In this document: positions 33,864 through 42,783 of the stretch, piece after piece
How the letters are laid out: each line of letters starts with the position of its first letter
Numbering within the stretch: position 1 is the first letter of the stretch
Program-made: the position numbers and the translations under genes
Assembly (NCBI GenBank): GCA_038528605.1
Contig: JBCBEP010000001.1
Coordinates: 25,202-89,201 of the forward strand
Direction of reading: 5' to 3'
DNA from: Thermohalobaculum sp038528605
GTDB lineage: Bacteria; Pseudomonadota; Alphaproteobacteria; Rhodobacterales; Rhodobacteraceae
Length of the DNA stretch: 64,000 bases
Notes under the pieces: model-generated
The model's database searches: none
The model's input: the letters and a program-made list of their open reading frames with translations, nothing else
Told to the model about the DNA's origin: nothing

Positions 33864-34334
33864 ATGATGCGGCAGTCCTTCGGCATGGTCCAGCGCACCC
33901 TGGCTGCCATGGTTGCGGCGGGCGCTTTCGCCGGCGCTGCGATGGCTCAGACCCTGGACTGTGGCGAGCATGCCGCCATGCGCGATGTGGCGGAGCCCTG
34001 GTACGAGAACATCACCGCCTTTGCGAACGGCGCCATCCGGCTGGCGGTGAGCGATGCGGGGGTACCCGCCTGCTGTTCCCTGCGCCTCGTCGTGCTCTAT
34101 CCCAACCCCGCGAGCGCCGATGGCGGACGCGCCTGCGTCGTGATCGAGGATCGCCCGGGCGAGGGGTTCTTCAGCATCGATGTGCGCGATGCCGACGGGC
34201 AGTTCGATGCCGAGACGGGCCTCAGCATCCGCGTACCCGCGAACCGTGCAGCGGCGGATGGCAGTGGCGCCGGGCCGCGGGCCGACATCACCTTCACCGT
34301 CAACCAGCAGACGGGCACGCTGACGCGCCCCTGA
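33864..34334 (+). CDS. Secreted hypothetical protein
   Basis: A 156-residue protein with a signal peptide (MMRQSFGMVQRTLAAMVAAG, cleavage after AMA near residue 28) and a small mature domain with two cysteine regions (LDCGEH and VPACCSLRL) that could form disulfides in the periplasm. I do not recognise the family. It starts one base after the LysE-type gene and ends 24 bases before acpS, so it is in the same transcription unit. The ATG pair at 33864/33867 follows GAGGCGG. Confidence 0.72.
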   Translation: MMRQSFGMVQRTLAAMVAAGAFAGAAMAQTLDCGEHAAMRDVAEPWYENITAFANGAIRLAVSDAGVPACCSLRLVVLYPNPASADGGRACVVIEDRPGEGFFSIDVRDADGQFDAETGLSIRVPANRAAADGSGAGPRADITFTVNQQTGTLTRP

Positions 34335-34358
34335 GGCGTCGTCGTCGGGAGGGGCGCG

Positions 34359-34787
34359 ATGATCCTCGGGATCGGCACCGATATCGCGGATATCCGCCGC
34401 ATCGAGGGCACGCTAGAGCGGTTCGGGGAGCGCTTCGTGCAGCGGGTCTTCACCGAGATCGAGCAGCGCGTGTCGGAGCGCCGGAAGCTGCGGGCGGCCT
34501 CCTACGCCAAGCGCTGGGCGGCGAAGGAGGCGTGCTCGAAGGCGCTCGGCACGGGGCTGCGCATGGGCATCGCGTGGAGCGAAATGGAAGTGGTGAACCT
34601 CAAATCGGGCCAGCCGACGATGCGGGTGCATGGGGGAGCGGCGGCGCGGCTCGCGGCGATGACCCCGCCGGGGCATGCGGCGCATCTCCATGTGAGCATC
34701 ACGGACGATCACCCGTACGCGCAGGCCTTCGTGGTGATCGAGGCCCTGCCGCTGGGCGTGGCTCCTCCCGCGGTGGGGGCGGGCTGA
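34359..34787 (+). CDS. acpS: Holo-[acyl-carrier-protein] synthase
   Basis: AcpS transfers 4'-phosphopantetheine from CoA to acyl carrier protein. The 142-residue sequence has the family start MILGIGTDIADIRRIE with the metal-binding Asp8, and the second motif RWAAKEACSKALGTG with the catalytic Glu. Ends HVSITDDHPYAQAFVVIE as typical. It precedes lepB, rnc and era, the same order as in many alphaproteobacteria (pdxJ-acpS-lepB-rnc-era). The last codons run into the GC-rich repeat copy B. Confidence 0.95.
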   Translation: MILGIGTDIADIRRIEGTLERFGERFVQRVFTEIEQRVSERRKLRAASYAKRWAAKEACSKALGTGLRMGIAWSEMEVVNLKSGQPTMRVHGGAAARLAAMTPPGHAAHLHVSITDDHPYAQAFVVIEALPLGVAPPAVGAG

Positions 34788-34846
34788 CGCGTGCCCCGGC
34801 GCGCCGGCTTCGCCGGCACGCGGCCCACCCGCCAGCCACCCGCCCC
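34775..34846. repeat. GC-rich intergenic palindromic repeat, copy B
   Basis: Begins inside the last four codons of acpS with GGGGCGGGCTG, has a central hairpin built on GCCGGC TTC GCCGGC, and ends with CGGCCCACCCGCCAGCC. Same architecture as the copies at 24532 and 49775. It occupies about half of the 145-base gap before lepB. Confidence 0.7.
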
Positions 34847-34932
34847 ATTCCGCGCACCGGCGGGAGCGGTGCTTGACAGCGGGCGGACCCCACCGCACTA
34901 AGCCGCATCATTTTCCCGATACGAGCAGGCGC

Positions 34933-35814
34933 ATGGCAGCGAAAGAGAAGAAGACGGAGAGCGTGTGGGACACGCTCAAGACCATCTTCTGGGCACTGCT
35001 GATCGCGGCCGCCTTCCGGTCCTTCCTGTTCCAGCCCTTCTCGATCCCCTCGGGCTCGATGAAGCCCACGCTCTTTGTGGGCGACTACCTCTTCGTCACG
35101 AAGTTCTCCTACGGCTATTCGAACTTCTCGTTCCCCTTCGCGCCGTCGCTTTTCGACGGGCGCATCTGGTCGGGCATGCCCGAGCGGGGCGACGTGGTGG
35201 TGTTCAAGCACCCGCAGTTCGATGCCTGCAGCGAGGGGCCTGTCACGACGGTGGTCAACTTCGTCACCGGCTTCTTCCGTGCAGCCCCCGCCAGCGCCGA
35301 TTGCGTGGACTATGTGAAGCGCGTGGTTGGGCTGCCCGGGGACAGGGTGCAGGTGAAGGACGGGATCCTGCACATCAACGGCGAGGCGCTGCCCACCCGC
35401 CAGATCGCCGATTTCGCGGAGGTGAAGGCGCTCCGCGGCTCGCCCCCCCGCCCGCCGCAATGCGCCAACGGGCCCGTGCGCCTCGGCGAGCTCTGCTTGA
35501 AGCAGCAGTTCGTGGAGACGATGCCGGACGGGATGGAGCACAAGGTGCTGAACATCAACGGCGTGATCGGCGGCACGGGCTCGGCCGGCCCCCGGAATCA
35601 GGACAATACGGGCGTGTTCGAGGTGCCCGAGGGGCATTTCTTCTTCATGGGCGACAACCGGGACAATTCGGTGGACAGCCGGTTCCCCTCGGTCGGCTAC
35701 GTGCCCTTCGAGAACCTGATCGGGCGGGCGGACGTGATCGCGATCTCGTCGGACGGGCCGTTCTGGCAGGTCTGGAACTGGCGGGGCGACCGCTTCTTCA
35801 AGGCGATCGAGTGA
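34933..35814 (+). CDS. lepB: Signal peptidase I
   Basis: LepB is the inner-membrane protease that removes signal peptides from Sec and Tat exported proteins. The 293-residue protein has one N-terminal membrane helix (about 17-35), catalytic Ser42 in SIPSGSMKPTL, the Lys129 general base in CVDYVKRVVGLPGD, and the late box GHFFFMGDNRDNSVDSR. The start at 34933 gives a short charged N-terminus (MAAKEKKTES). The stop codon overlaps the GTG start of rnc. There is an insert of about 60 residues between boxes D and E, common in alphaproteobacteria. Confidence 0.95.
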   Translation: MAAKEKKTESVWDTLKTIFWALLIAAAFRSFLFQPFSIPSGSMKPTLFVGDYLFVTKFSYGYSNFSFPFAPSLFDGRIWSGMPERGDVVVFKHPQFDACSEGPVTTVVNFVTGFFRAAPASADCVDYVKRVVGLPGDRVQVKDGILHINGEALPTRQIADFAEVKALRGSPPRPPQCANGPVRLGELCLKQQFVETMPDGMEHKVLNINGVIGGTGSAGPRNQDNTGVFEVPEGHFFFMGDNRDNSVDSRFPSVGYVPFENLIGRADVIAISSDGPFWQVWNWRGDRFFKAIE

Positions 35815-36560
35815 GCGCGGCGGCACCGGGCGACAGCAAGGGCGGCGCGGCGCCGCCGAAGGCACGGCCGGGCAGCGCGCGTGCGGTGGATGCGCTGGGG
35901 GTAGCGCTCGGTCATCGTTTCAAGCGGCCGGATCTGCTGGCGGAAGCGCTCACGCATCCCTCCGCGGCGGGACCCGCGCGGCCGGACAACCAGAGGCTCG
36001 AATTCCTAGGGGACCGTGTGCTCGGGCTCTTGGTGGCGGAAGCCCTGATGGAGGCGTTGCCCGACGAGGCGGAGGGTACGCTCGCACCGCGGCTGAATGC
36101 GCTCGTGCGCCGGGAGACGCTGGCGGAGATCGCGGGGGAGATCGGGCTTGGCGCCCATCTCGTGCTTGGCCGGTCCGAGAACATCTCCGGCGGGCGGCGG
36201 AAGAAGGCGATCCTGGCGGATGCGATGGAGGCGGTGATCGCGGCGATCTATCTTGATGGGGGCGTGGCGCCCGCCCGCGCCTTCGTGCATCGGCACTGGC
36301 TCGCCCGGCTGACAGCGGCGGAGGAAGCGCCTATCGACGCAAAGACCCGCCTTCAGGAATGGGCGCAGGGCCGTGGCATGACACCCCCCGCCTACGCCCT
36401 CCTCGGCCGCGAGGGGCCTGACCACAAGCCGGAGTTCCATGTCTCCGTCACCCTCGCCGACGGACAGACCGCCGAGGGCCGCGCCCGCACCAAGAAGTTT
36501 GCCGAGCAAGCCGCCGCAGAGGCTCTCCTGCAAACGCTCGCCGGTGAGGCTGAAGCATGA
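35811..36560 (+). CDS. rnc: Ribonuclease III
   Basis: RNase III cuts double-stranded RNA, including rRNA precursors. The 249-residue product begins with GTG at 35811, sharing the bases GTGA with the lepB stop. The catalytic signature RLEFLGDRVLGLLVAEAL lies near residue 62 with Glu64 and Asp68, and a second acidic set is in ILADAMEAVIAAIYLDGG. The C-terminal dsRNA-binding domain starts near DAKTRLQEWAQGRG and ends in KKFAEQAAAEALLQTL. It overlaps era by four bases. Confidence 0.95.
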   Translation: MSAAAPGDSKGGAAPPKARPGSARAVDALGVALGHRFKRPDLLAEALTHPSAAGPARPDNQRLEFLGDRVLGLLVAEALMEALPDEAEGTLAPRLNALVRRETLAEIAGEIGLGAHLVLGRSENISGGRRKKAILADAMEAVIAAIYLDGGVAPARAFVHRHWLARLTAAEEAPIDAKTRLQEWAQGRGMTPPAYALLGREGPDHKPEFHVSVTLADGQTAEGRARTKKFAEQAAAEALLQTLAGEAEA

Positions 36561-37477
36561 GCAACGCAAAAGGGACGCGCTGCGGGTTCGTGGCGCTCAT
36601 CGGGGAGCCGAATGCGGGGAAATCGACGCTGCTGAACCGGATGGTGGGCGGCAAGGTATCGATCGTGACGCACAAGGTGCAGACCACGCGGGCGCGCATC
36701 CGCGGCATCGCCATGGCGGGCGAGGCGCAGATCGTGTTCGTCGACACGCCGGGACTTTTTCGGCCGCGCCGCAGGCTCGATCGGGCGATGGTCAGCGCCG
36801 CCTGGGCAGGGGCGGAGGATGCGGATCTCGTGGTGCTGCTCGTCGAGGCGCATCGGGGGCTGACGGAGGGGGTGGAGCGTATTCTGCAGGAACTCGACGA
36901 GCACCTGCCCGAAGGCAAGCCCGTCGCCCTCGCCATCAACAAGATCGACCGGGTGAAGGCCGAAAGCCTCCTTGCCCTGACGCAGACCCTCAACGAACGC
37001 CGCGCCTTCGAGGGCACCTTCATGATTTCCGCCGAGAAGGGCTATGGCGTGGAGGACCTGAAGGACTGGCTTGCGGAGCGGCTCCCCGAGGGCCCCTGGC
37101 ATTATCCGGAAGACCAGATCGCGGACCTGCCGCTCCGCCTGCTGGCGGCAGAGATCACGCGGGAGAAGCTCACCCTCCGCCTCCACCAGGAGCTGCCCTA
37201 TCAGCTCACGGTCGAGACCGAGGCATGGGAGGAGAAGCAGGACGGCTCCGCACGGATCGAGCAGGTGATCTATGTGGCGCGGGACGGGCATAAGGGCATC
37301 GTCCTCGGTAAGGCGGGTGCAACCACCAAGGCCGTGGGCGCCGAGGCGCGGCGGGAGATCTCGGAGCTTCTGGGCCGGCCCTGCCACCTCTTTCTCACCG
37401 TGAAGGTGCGCCCCGGCTGGCTCGAAGAGGCGGAGCGCTTCCGCGAGATGGGGCTTGACTGGAAGGACGGGGCGTGA
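36557..37477 (+). CDS. era: GTPase Era
   Basis: Era is a GTPase that binds 16S rRNA and helps mature the 30S subunit. The 306-residue sequence shows G1 GEPNAGKST (residues 17-25), the switch region with TTRARIRGI, G3 DTPGLF, G4 NKID and the C-terminal KH RNA-binding domain around IVLGKAGATTKAVGAEAR. The start overlaps the rnc stop (ATGA). The rnc-era order links rRNA cutting with subunit assembly, as in most proteobacteria. Confidence 0.96.
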   Translation: MSNAKGTRCGFVALIGEPNAGKSTLLNRMVGGKVSIVTHKVQTTRARIRGIAMAGEAQIVFVDTPGLFRPRRRLDRAMVSAAWAGAEDADLVVLLVEAHRGLTEGVERILQELDEHLPEGKPVALAINKIDRVKAESLLALTQTLNERRAFEGTFMISAEKGYGVEDLKDWLAERLPEGPWHYPEDQIADLPLRLLAAEITREKLTLRLHQELPYQLTVETEAWEEKQDGSARIEQVIYVARDGHKGIVLGKAGATTKAVGAEARREISELLGRPCHLFLTVKVRPGWLEEAERFREMGLDWKDGA

Positions 37478-37490
37478 GGCCCTTGCTCGG

Positions 37491-37823
37491 ATGATCCGGC
37501 TCACGACCGATCTCTGGCTCGCCGCCTACCGCAGGAAGCTCGAGGCCGCGGGCATCCACGCCCATATCGTCCATCGCGGGAACGAAACGGCGGGCGACGT
37601 GATCGTGAAGGTTGCTACCATGAACGGCGAGGCCGGCCTTTGGGAGCGGGGCTGGGACGAGACAGGCAATCCCGCCTGGGTCCAGACCCTTGGCCCGGTG
37701 CCGGAGGCGGAGGCGGAGGAGACTGCGGAGCGCCGCCGTGGGCGGGACCGGGACCTGTGGGTGATCGAGATCGAGGATCCCCGAGGCCGCCACCTGCTCG
37801 AGGACGACAGCTTCCGGGGGTGA
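37491..37823 (+). CDS. DUF1491 family protein
   Basis: A 110-residue cytoplasmic protein of the DUF1491 family, found almost only in alphaproteobacteria between era and recO. Visible conserved segments are LTTDLWLAAYRRKLEAAGI near the N-terminus, GDVIVKVATMNGEAGLWERG, and the C-terminal DLWVIEIEDPRGRHLLED. Function unknown. The ATG at 37491 lies 14 bases after the era stop, so cotranscription is likely. Confidence 0.87.
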   Translation: MIRLTTDLWLAAYRRKLEAAGIHAHIVHRGNETAGDVIVKVATMNGEAGLWERGWDETGNPAWVQTLGPVPEAEAEETAERRRGRDRDLWVIEIEDPRGRHLLEDDSFRG

Positions 37824-38207
37824 GCCGCGCGCCGCTCATCTGCGTATCAGAGGTCCCGGGTCAGGCCCGGGACGGGGCGGATCGAGCACGACGCGCAGTG
37901 GCGATGCCCGATGCAGTCGCCATGGCGAAGGCCATGATCGATATCGTGCACCAGCGAGTCGGCGCTCCCCGCGAGCGGATCGGCCGTTTTTGCCGCTACG
38001 GGAAGCTGCGCAAAGCAATCGCCCGCGAGAAGAGGGGTGGCCGTCTCCGCGGAACAGGGCGCCCCGCTGCGACGGATTGCACCGGGCGTGCTTTAAGGAT
38101 GTGGTTGGGCAGGCGCGCTAGAGTGTCCTTCGCAGGTTGTCGGCGCTTCAGCCGCTCAACGCGGGTGCGGGCTGGCCGGTACGCGGGCGGAAACATAGGG
38201 CAGGCGG
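37824..38207. other. Intergenic stretch between DUF1491 and recO with a short palindrome
   Basis: A 384-base gap. GTCCCGGG (37853-37860) and CCCGGGAC (37866-37873) form a hairpin with a TCAGG loop; very similar GTCCCGGGTC-type palindromes are widespread in alphaproteobacterial intergenic DNA. A frame from 37905 reads MPDAVAMAKAMIDIVHQRVG and continues with basic residues, but it stays open into recO in another frame and has no ribosome site, so it is not called as a gene. No promoter for recO could be fixed. Confidence 0.5.
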
Positions 38208-39044
38208 ATGGATTGGCGGGACGAAGGCATTCTGCTCAGCGTGGCGGAGCACGGCGAGAGCTCGGCCATCATCGATGTGCTGACCTGCAGCCATGGGCGC
38301 CATCCGGGCCTTGTCCGCGGCGGGCAGGGCTCGAAGCTCTCGGCCACGCTCCAGCCTGGCACGGAGCTTTCGCTCGAATGGCGGGCCCGGCTGGAGGAGC
38401 ATCTCGGCAACTACCGCGTGGAGCCCATCAAAGCCCGTGCCTCCCAGTTGATGGAGGATCGCGCGGCCCTCGCCGCCTTTGGTGCCATGGCCGCCCTGAT
38501 CGTCGCCTTCGTGCCCGAACGCCAACCGGACTACGAGCTCTACGAGGCGTCGCATGATCTGCTGGTTGACCTCTCCGAGAGGCCGCGGGACTGGCCGGGG
38601 ACATACCTGCGCTGGGAGGCGACCTTCCTCGGCCTTCTGGGCTTCGGGGTCGATCTCTCCGCCTGCGCCGCCACCGGCAAGCGGCACGACCTTGCCTATG
38701 TCAGCCCCCGCACGGGCCGCGCTGTCAGCCGTGAGGCTGGGGGGCCGTTCGCGGAGAGGCTGTTGCCGCTCCCCTCTTTCCTTGCCGGCGACGGTGTGGT
38801 GACCATGGCAGGCGTCCGCTCCGGCCTGCAGATGACCGGCTGGTTCCTCGAGAACCGCCTCAGCCCCGCCCTGGAGCGTGAGGCGCCACTGCCGGAGGCG
38901 CGCGCCCGTCTGCTCAGGCAGTTCGAGCGGATGGAGCTGCCGCCCCGCAGCAACTCGCAGCCCGGCGGCGGGCAGGATGGCCCGGCCGACAACCGGGCCG
39001 ATGTGTGGAACCGCCGCCTCGGCACCTTGCGCCAGGCCTCCTGA
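38208..39044 (+). CDS. recO: DNA repair protein RecO
   Basis: RecO works with RecR to load RecA on SSB-coated DNA during gap repair. The 278-residue product starts with the OB-fold segment MDWRDEGILLSVAEHGESSA, continues VLTCSHGRHPGLVRGGQGSK, and has the helical C-terminal region (YLRWEATFLGLLGFGVDLSA). The usual zinc site is reduced: only one Cys (SACAATGK) is seen where some RecO have four, which is common in alphaproteobacteria. The last 35 residues are a disordered polar tail. Confidence 0.93.
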   Translation: MDWRDEGILLSVAEHGESSAIIDVLTCSHGRHPGLVRGGQGSKLSATLQPGTELSLEWRARLEEHLGNYRVEPIKARASQLMEDRAALAAFGAMAALIVAFVPERQPDYELYEASHDLLVDLSERPRDWPGTYLRWEATFLGLLGFGVDLSACAATGKRHDLAYVSPRTGRAVSREAGGPFAERLLPLPSFLAGDGVVTMAGVRSGLQMTGWFLENRLSPALEREAPLPEARARLLRQFERMELPPRSNSQPGGGQDGPADNRADVWNRRLGTLRQAS

Positions 39045-39272
39045 GGCGCGGCCTTCTGCCCGCGGCGCAGCCCTCCGCTTGCCAGCCGGCCATACACCGC
39101 CCATGTCCTCGCCATGGACGCCCCGCATCCATTGCGCTAACCACGCTCCAAAGGCGCTGCGGCGCCCACCGTCGCAAGCCGGCGCCGGCGATGGCGCTGT
39201 GAGGGGACCGAAGCCGCCCGGCAAAACCGCCCGGCCACACTGCCGGGTTTGGGCCGCCAGAAGGACGCACCG

Positions 39273-40223
39273 ATGACGAAACCGCCGCTCACGCTCTACC
39301 TCGCCGATCCTCGCGGCTTCTGTGCCGGCGTGGTCCGCGCCATCGAGATCGTGGAGATGTCGCTCGAGAAGTGGGGCGCCCCCGTCTACGTGCGCCACGA
39401 GATCGTGCACAACGCCCATGTGGTCGAGGAGCTGCGCGCCAAGGGCGCCGTCTTCGTCGAGGAGTTGGACGAATGCCCGGATGATCGGCCGGTCGTCTTC
39501 TCCGCCCATGGCGTGCCGAAGGCGGTGCCGGCGGAGGCCGAGCGGCGCGAGATGGTCTATGTGGACGCAACCTGCCCGCTCGTCTCCAAGGTGCATATCG
39601 AGGCGGAGCGGCACCACGACCGCGGCTTCCAGATCGTGATGATCGGCCATGAGGGCCACCCCGAGACCGTGGGCACCATGGGTCAGCTTCCGGAGGGGGA
39701 GGTGATCCTCGTCGAGACACCGGACGACGTGGCCCATATCGAGCCACGCGACCCGGAGCGTCTGGCCTTCATCACGCAGACCACCCTTTCGGTCGACGAT
39801 ACGGCCGAGGTGGTGCGCGCGCTCCAGGCCCGCTTCCCCAAGATCGTCGGCCCGCACAAGGAAGACATCTGCTACGCAACCACGAACCGTCAGGCCGCCG
39901 TCAAGGAAATGGCGCCGAACATCGACGCGCTGCTCGTGGTCGGCGCGCCCAACTCATCCAACTCCCGCCGCTTGGTCGAGGTCGGCCAGGCCGCCGGTGC
40001 CTCCTACGCGATGCTCGTGCAAACCGCGGCGGATATCGACTGGCGTGCGATTGAAGGCGTGCGCTCCGTGGGGGTCACCGCCGGGGCCAGCGCGCCGGAG
40101 GTGCTGGTCCAGGGCGTGGTCGACGCCTTCGCCGCGCGCTACGATGTTAAAATCGAACGCATCGTCACCGCGGAAGAGAATGTGAGCTTCAAGGTCCCGC
40201 GCGTTCTGCGCGAGCTCGCCTGA
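39273..40223 (+). CDS. ispH: 4-hydroxy-3-methylbut-2-enyl diphosphate reductase
   Basis: IspH (LytB) is the last MEP-pathway enzyme and makes isopentenyl and dimethylallyl diphosphate. The three cluster-binding cysteines are Cys17 (DPRGFCAGV), Cys101 (DATCPLVSK) and Cys200 (KEDICYATTNRQ); the conserved His/Glu sites are in VRHEIVHNAHVVE and GHEGHPET. The 316-residue length is standard. The start at 39273 follows GAAGGACG. It begins a + strand unit with a methyltransferase and rnhA. The 228-base gap before it holds nothing recognised. Confidence 0.96.
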   Translation: MTKPPLTLYLADPRGFCAGVVRAIEIVEMSLEKWGAPVYVRHEIVHNAHVVEELRAKGAVFVEELDECPDDRPVVFSAHGVPKAVPAEAERREMVYVDATCPLVSKVHIEAERHHDRGFQIVMIGHEGHPETVGTMGQLPEGEVILVETPDDVAHIEPRDPERLAFITQTTLSVDDTAEVVRALQARFPKIVGPHKEDICYATTNRQAAVKEMAPNIDALLVVGAPNSSNSRRLVEVGQAAGASYAMLVQTAADIDWRAIEGVRSVGVTAGASAPEVLVQGVVDAFAARYDVKIERIVTAEENVSFKVPRVLRELA

Positions 40224-40233
40224 GGCACCCGCC

Positions 40234-40863
40234 ATGGCCGGGGAGGAGAGCGACGCCGAGAGGGCGGCCGCCGACACGGCCACCATCGCGTTCTACGACA
40301 CCAATGCGGCGGATTATGCCGCCGCGGCGAGCTGCCCCGAGGGCTTCGACCATCTCGGGCGCTTCATGGCCGATCTCCCCGCTGGCGCCAGCGTGCTCGA
40401 CTTCGGCTGCGGAGACGGTTGGGCGGCCGGGCGTCTTGCCGCCGAAGGGTTCGACGTGCTGGGCATGGACGCCTCCGAAGGCTTGCTGGCACTCGCCGGG
40501 GCACGCCCGGGTGTTCGTGTCCGCCGCGCCTTTTTCGAGGCGTTGGACGACCGCGCCGCTTACGATGGCGTCTGGGCTTCCTTCTCGCTTCTCCACGCCC
40601 CGCGCGCGGCCCTGCCCGGCCACATCACCCGCATCGCCCGCGCCCTGCGCCCGCGCGGCCGGCTTTATCTCGGCCTCAAGGAAGGGGAGGGGGAGCGTCG
40701 CGACGCCCTCGGCCGCCTCTACAGCTACTTCGCGCCAGGAGAGGTCGCCGACCACCTGGCCGCCGCCGGTTTCGAGCCGCCCGAGATCGAACGGGTTCCG
40801 GGCACGGGCATGGCGAACGACTGCACGCACTACCTCCATTTCCACACCCGGCGCGCTGGATGA
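40234..40863 (+). CDS. Class I SAM-dependent methyltransferase
   Basis: A 209-residue methyltransferase with SAM-binding loop VLDFGCGDGWAAGRLA near residue 52 and acidic GMDASEGLL. The N-terminal FYDTNAADYAAAASC segment resembles UbiG/tellurite-resistance-type enzymes, but no substrate can be assigned. It starts ten bases after ispH and its stop overlaps the rnhA start by four bases, so it belongs to the ispH-rnhA unit. Confidence 0.85.
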   Translation: MAGEESDAERAAADTATIAFYDTNAADYAAAASCPEGFDHLGRFMADLPAGASVLDFGCGDGWAAGRLAAEGFDVLGMDASEGLLALAGARPGVRVRRAFFEALDDRAAYDGVWASFSLLHAPRAALPGHITRIARALRPRGRLYLGLKEGEGERRDALGRLYSYFAPGEVADHLAAAGFEPPEIERVPGTGMANDCTHYLHFHTRRAG

Positions 40864-41351
40864 CCGAGGCCCCGGCCGAGGACGAAGCACGCGCCGACGG
40901 GCTCTATGCCTATACCGACGGCGCCTGCTCCGGAAATCCCGGGCCCGGTGGATGGGGCGTGGTGCTGGAGGCCGTGAAGGGCGGCGCCCTCGCCAAGGCC
41001 CGCGAGCTTTCGGGCGGCGAGGCGGACACCACCAACAACCGCATGGAGCTGATGGCCGCCATCATGGCGCTCGAGACCCTGGAGCGCCCCGCCGCCATCA
41101 CCGTCGTCACCGATTCGAGCTACCTCAAGGACGGTATCACCGGCTGGATCCATGGCTGGAAGCGCAACGGCTGGAGAACCGCCGCCAAAAAGCCCGTGAA
41201 GAATGCCGAGCTCTGGCAGCGGCTCGACACCGCCCAGGCCCGTCACCGCGTCGCCTGGGAATGGGTGAAAGGCCATGCCGGCCACCCCCAGAACGAGGCC
41301 GCCGACGCGCTCGCCCGCAGCGAGATCAAGCGCCTGAAGGAAGGCGCCTGA
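40860..41351 (+). CDS. rnhA: Ribonuclease HI
   Basis: RNase HI cuts the RNA strand of RNA-DNA hybrids. The 163-residue product has the four carboxylates Asp20 (YTDGACSGNPGPGGW), Glu63 (NRMELMAAI), Asp85 (TDSSYLKDGI) and Asp149 (NEAADALA), and the WVKGHAGHPQNE loop with the conserved His. The ATG at 40860 overlaps the preceding stop (ATGA); an N-terminal extension of about 14 residues precedes the fold. The following gene starts one base after its stop. Confidence 0.95.
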   Translation: MTEAPAEDEARADGLYAYTDGACSGNPGPGGWGVVLEAVKGGALAKARELSGGEADTTNNRMELMAAIMALETLERPAAITVVTDSSYLKDGITGWIHGWKRNGWRTAAKKPVKNAELWQRLDTAQARHRVAWEWVKGHAGHPQNEAADALARSEIKRLKEGA

Positions 41352-41352
41352 G

Positions 41353-42495
41353 ATGCCCTTCCGCGTGGTCGAGGTGATCGCGCCACCGGACCGCGCGGAC
41401 CGTCTGCGCCGTATCGGGGAGGAGGCGGGGGCGAGCCAGATCCGCCTCGCCGCGGTCGATGTCTGGCCCCAGCCCCTCGGCCCCCTCGCCAGCCCCGAGG
41501 CGCGACCCGTCTCCGCCCCGGCCACCGATCGCGGCCCGGGCTTCCCCGCCGACCCACCGGTGGGCCTGCCCCATGGCGACGGGACCGAACCCGGCCAGGC
41601 CGTCGCTCTCACCATGCTCGTCGGCGAAATCGGCCGCCAGGCGCTGCTCGACAAGCTGCAGGACGCGCTCGAGGGTTGCCGCAACTGGCGCATCCTCCTG
41701 CACGAGACCGCGGCCGTCGTCCCCCACACGGCGGAGGAGGACCGGCGCGAACAGGAGCGGGCGGACCGGCGGACGCGCGAGAAGATCACCACCTCGCGCG
41801 AGGAACTCTACCAGCAGGTCGCCGGCGGCGCGCAGCTGACGCGGGATTTCCTGCTCCTCGTCGTACTCTCCACCGTGGTCGCCGCCGTCGGCCTCATCAA
41901 CGACAACGTCGCCGTCGTCATCGGCGCCATGGTCATCGCCCCCCTCCTCGGCCCCAACCTCGCTCTCGCCTTCGCCGCCGCGATCGGGGACCGGGAGATG
42001 ATCGGCCGCGCCCTCGGCTCCGGGCTCGCAGGGCTCGGCATCGCCATCGCGCTCGCAGCGCTCCTCCCGCTCTTCTTTTCCGTCGATCTCACAAATGGCG
42101 AGCTCTCGGGGCGCACCAGCGTCGGCTTCGACGCCATTGCGCTCGCCCTCGCCTCGGGCGCCGCCGCGGCCCTCTCCATCTCCACCGGTGTCTCCTCGGT
42201 GCTGGTCGGCGTCATGGTCGCCGCCGCCCTCCTGCCCCCCGCGGCCACCATCGGCATCGCGCTCACCGAGGCGGAGTTCATCGCCGCCGCGGGCGCGGCC
42301 CTCCTGCTTGCGGTCAACCTCGTCTCGGTGAACCTCGCCGCCGTCGCCGTCTTTCTCTCGAAGGGCGTCCGCCCCCGCACCTGGCTCGAGCGCAAGGAGG
42401 CCCGCCAATCCCTCCGCGTCACCCTCGCGGTGCTCATCAGCGGCCTCGCGGTCTTCACCGGCCTAATCGCTCTAAGCCGACAGTTCGCTTTCTAG
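41353..42495 (+). CDS. TIGR00341/DUF389 family membrane protein
   Basis: A 380-residue protein with a cytoplasmic N-terminal half (residues 1-150, VVEVIAPPDRADRLRRIGEE) and a membrane half of about six hydrophobic helices with the DUF389 hallmark NDNVAVVIGAMVIAPLLGPN near residue 195. The role of the family is unknown; it is often listed as a hydrophobic-domain transporter-like protein. Position two bases after rnhA suggests cotranscription. Confidence 0.87.
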   Translation: MPFRVVEVIAPPDRADRLRRIGEEAGASQIRLAAVDVWPQPLGPLASPEARPVSAPATDRGPGFPADPPVGLPHGDGTEPGQAVALTMLVGEIGRQALLDKLQDALEGCRNWRILLHETAAVVPHTAEEDRREQERADRRTREKITTSREELYQQVAGGAQLTRDFLLLVVLSTVVAAVGLINDNVAVVIGAMVIAPLLGPNLALAFAAAIGDREMIGRALGSGLAGLGIAIALAALLPLFFSVDLTNGELSGRTSVGFDAIALALASGAAAALSISTGVSSVLVGVMVAAALLPPAATIGIALTEAEFIAAAGAALLLAVNLVSVNLAAVAVFLSKGVRPRTWLERKEARQSLRVTLAVLISGLAVFTGLIALSRQFAF

Positions 42496-42508
42496 TTCCG
42501 CCCGCTCA

Positions 42509-42727
42509 GAAGGCCGGGGCGGGTCAAGGATCGCGCGAGCGACCGGCGGAGCCGGCCCGTCCTTGACGCGGCCCGGCCTTCGATCATGCTCGAACAGGCG
42601 CCCTCGCGGCGCCTCCCCAGCCCCCAAAGCGATCCTGCAGCCCGCCGCCACACCCTGGCTGCCGTCCACACCCCGCCGCCGCAGAGACCACCGTCAAGTA
42701 TCCCGGCGACCAGCCGGGATGCCGCTT
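42509..42727 (+). repeat. Dispersed palindromic repeat, copy 1
   Basis: A 219-base element inversely repeated at 46230-46471. Three matching blocks: 42509-42531 (21 of 23 bases), 42560-42625 (about 58 of 66 by eye) and 42701-42727 (27 of 27). The element holds GTCAAGGA and its complement TCCTTGAC as internal arms, and a terminal hairpin ATCCCGGC-GACCA-GCCGGGAT. Short in-frame translations start MLEQAPSRRLPSP in one copy and MLERAPSRRLPSP in the other, but no gene is supported. Confidence 0.85.
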
Positions 42728-42747
42728 CACTGATCGCCGCGAACAAA

Positions 42748-42778
42748 GGCCCGGCCCCCGCATCCGGGGGGCCGGGCC
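42748..42778 (-). terminator. Terminator of the slipin gene
   Basis: GGCCCGGCCCCC (42748-42759) is complementary to GGGGGCCGGGCC (42767-42778); on the - strand it is followed by TTTG. It stands six bases after the slipin stop. Confidence 0.75.
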
Positions 42779-42783
42779 CGTTC

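Noticed and set aside
34965..35810. In-frame N-terminal extension of rnc into lepB
   Set aside because: RNase III of normal length starts at the GTG at 35811; the extension is antiphase lepB sequence.
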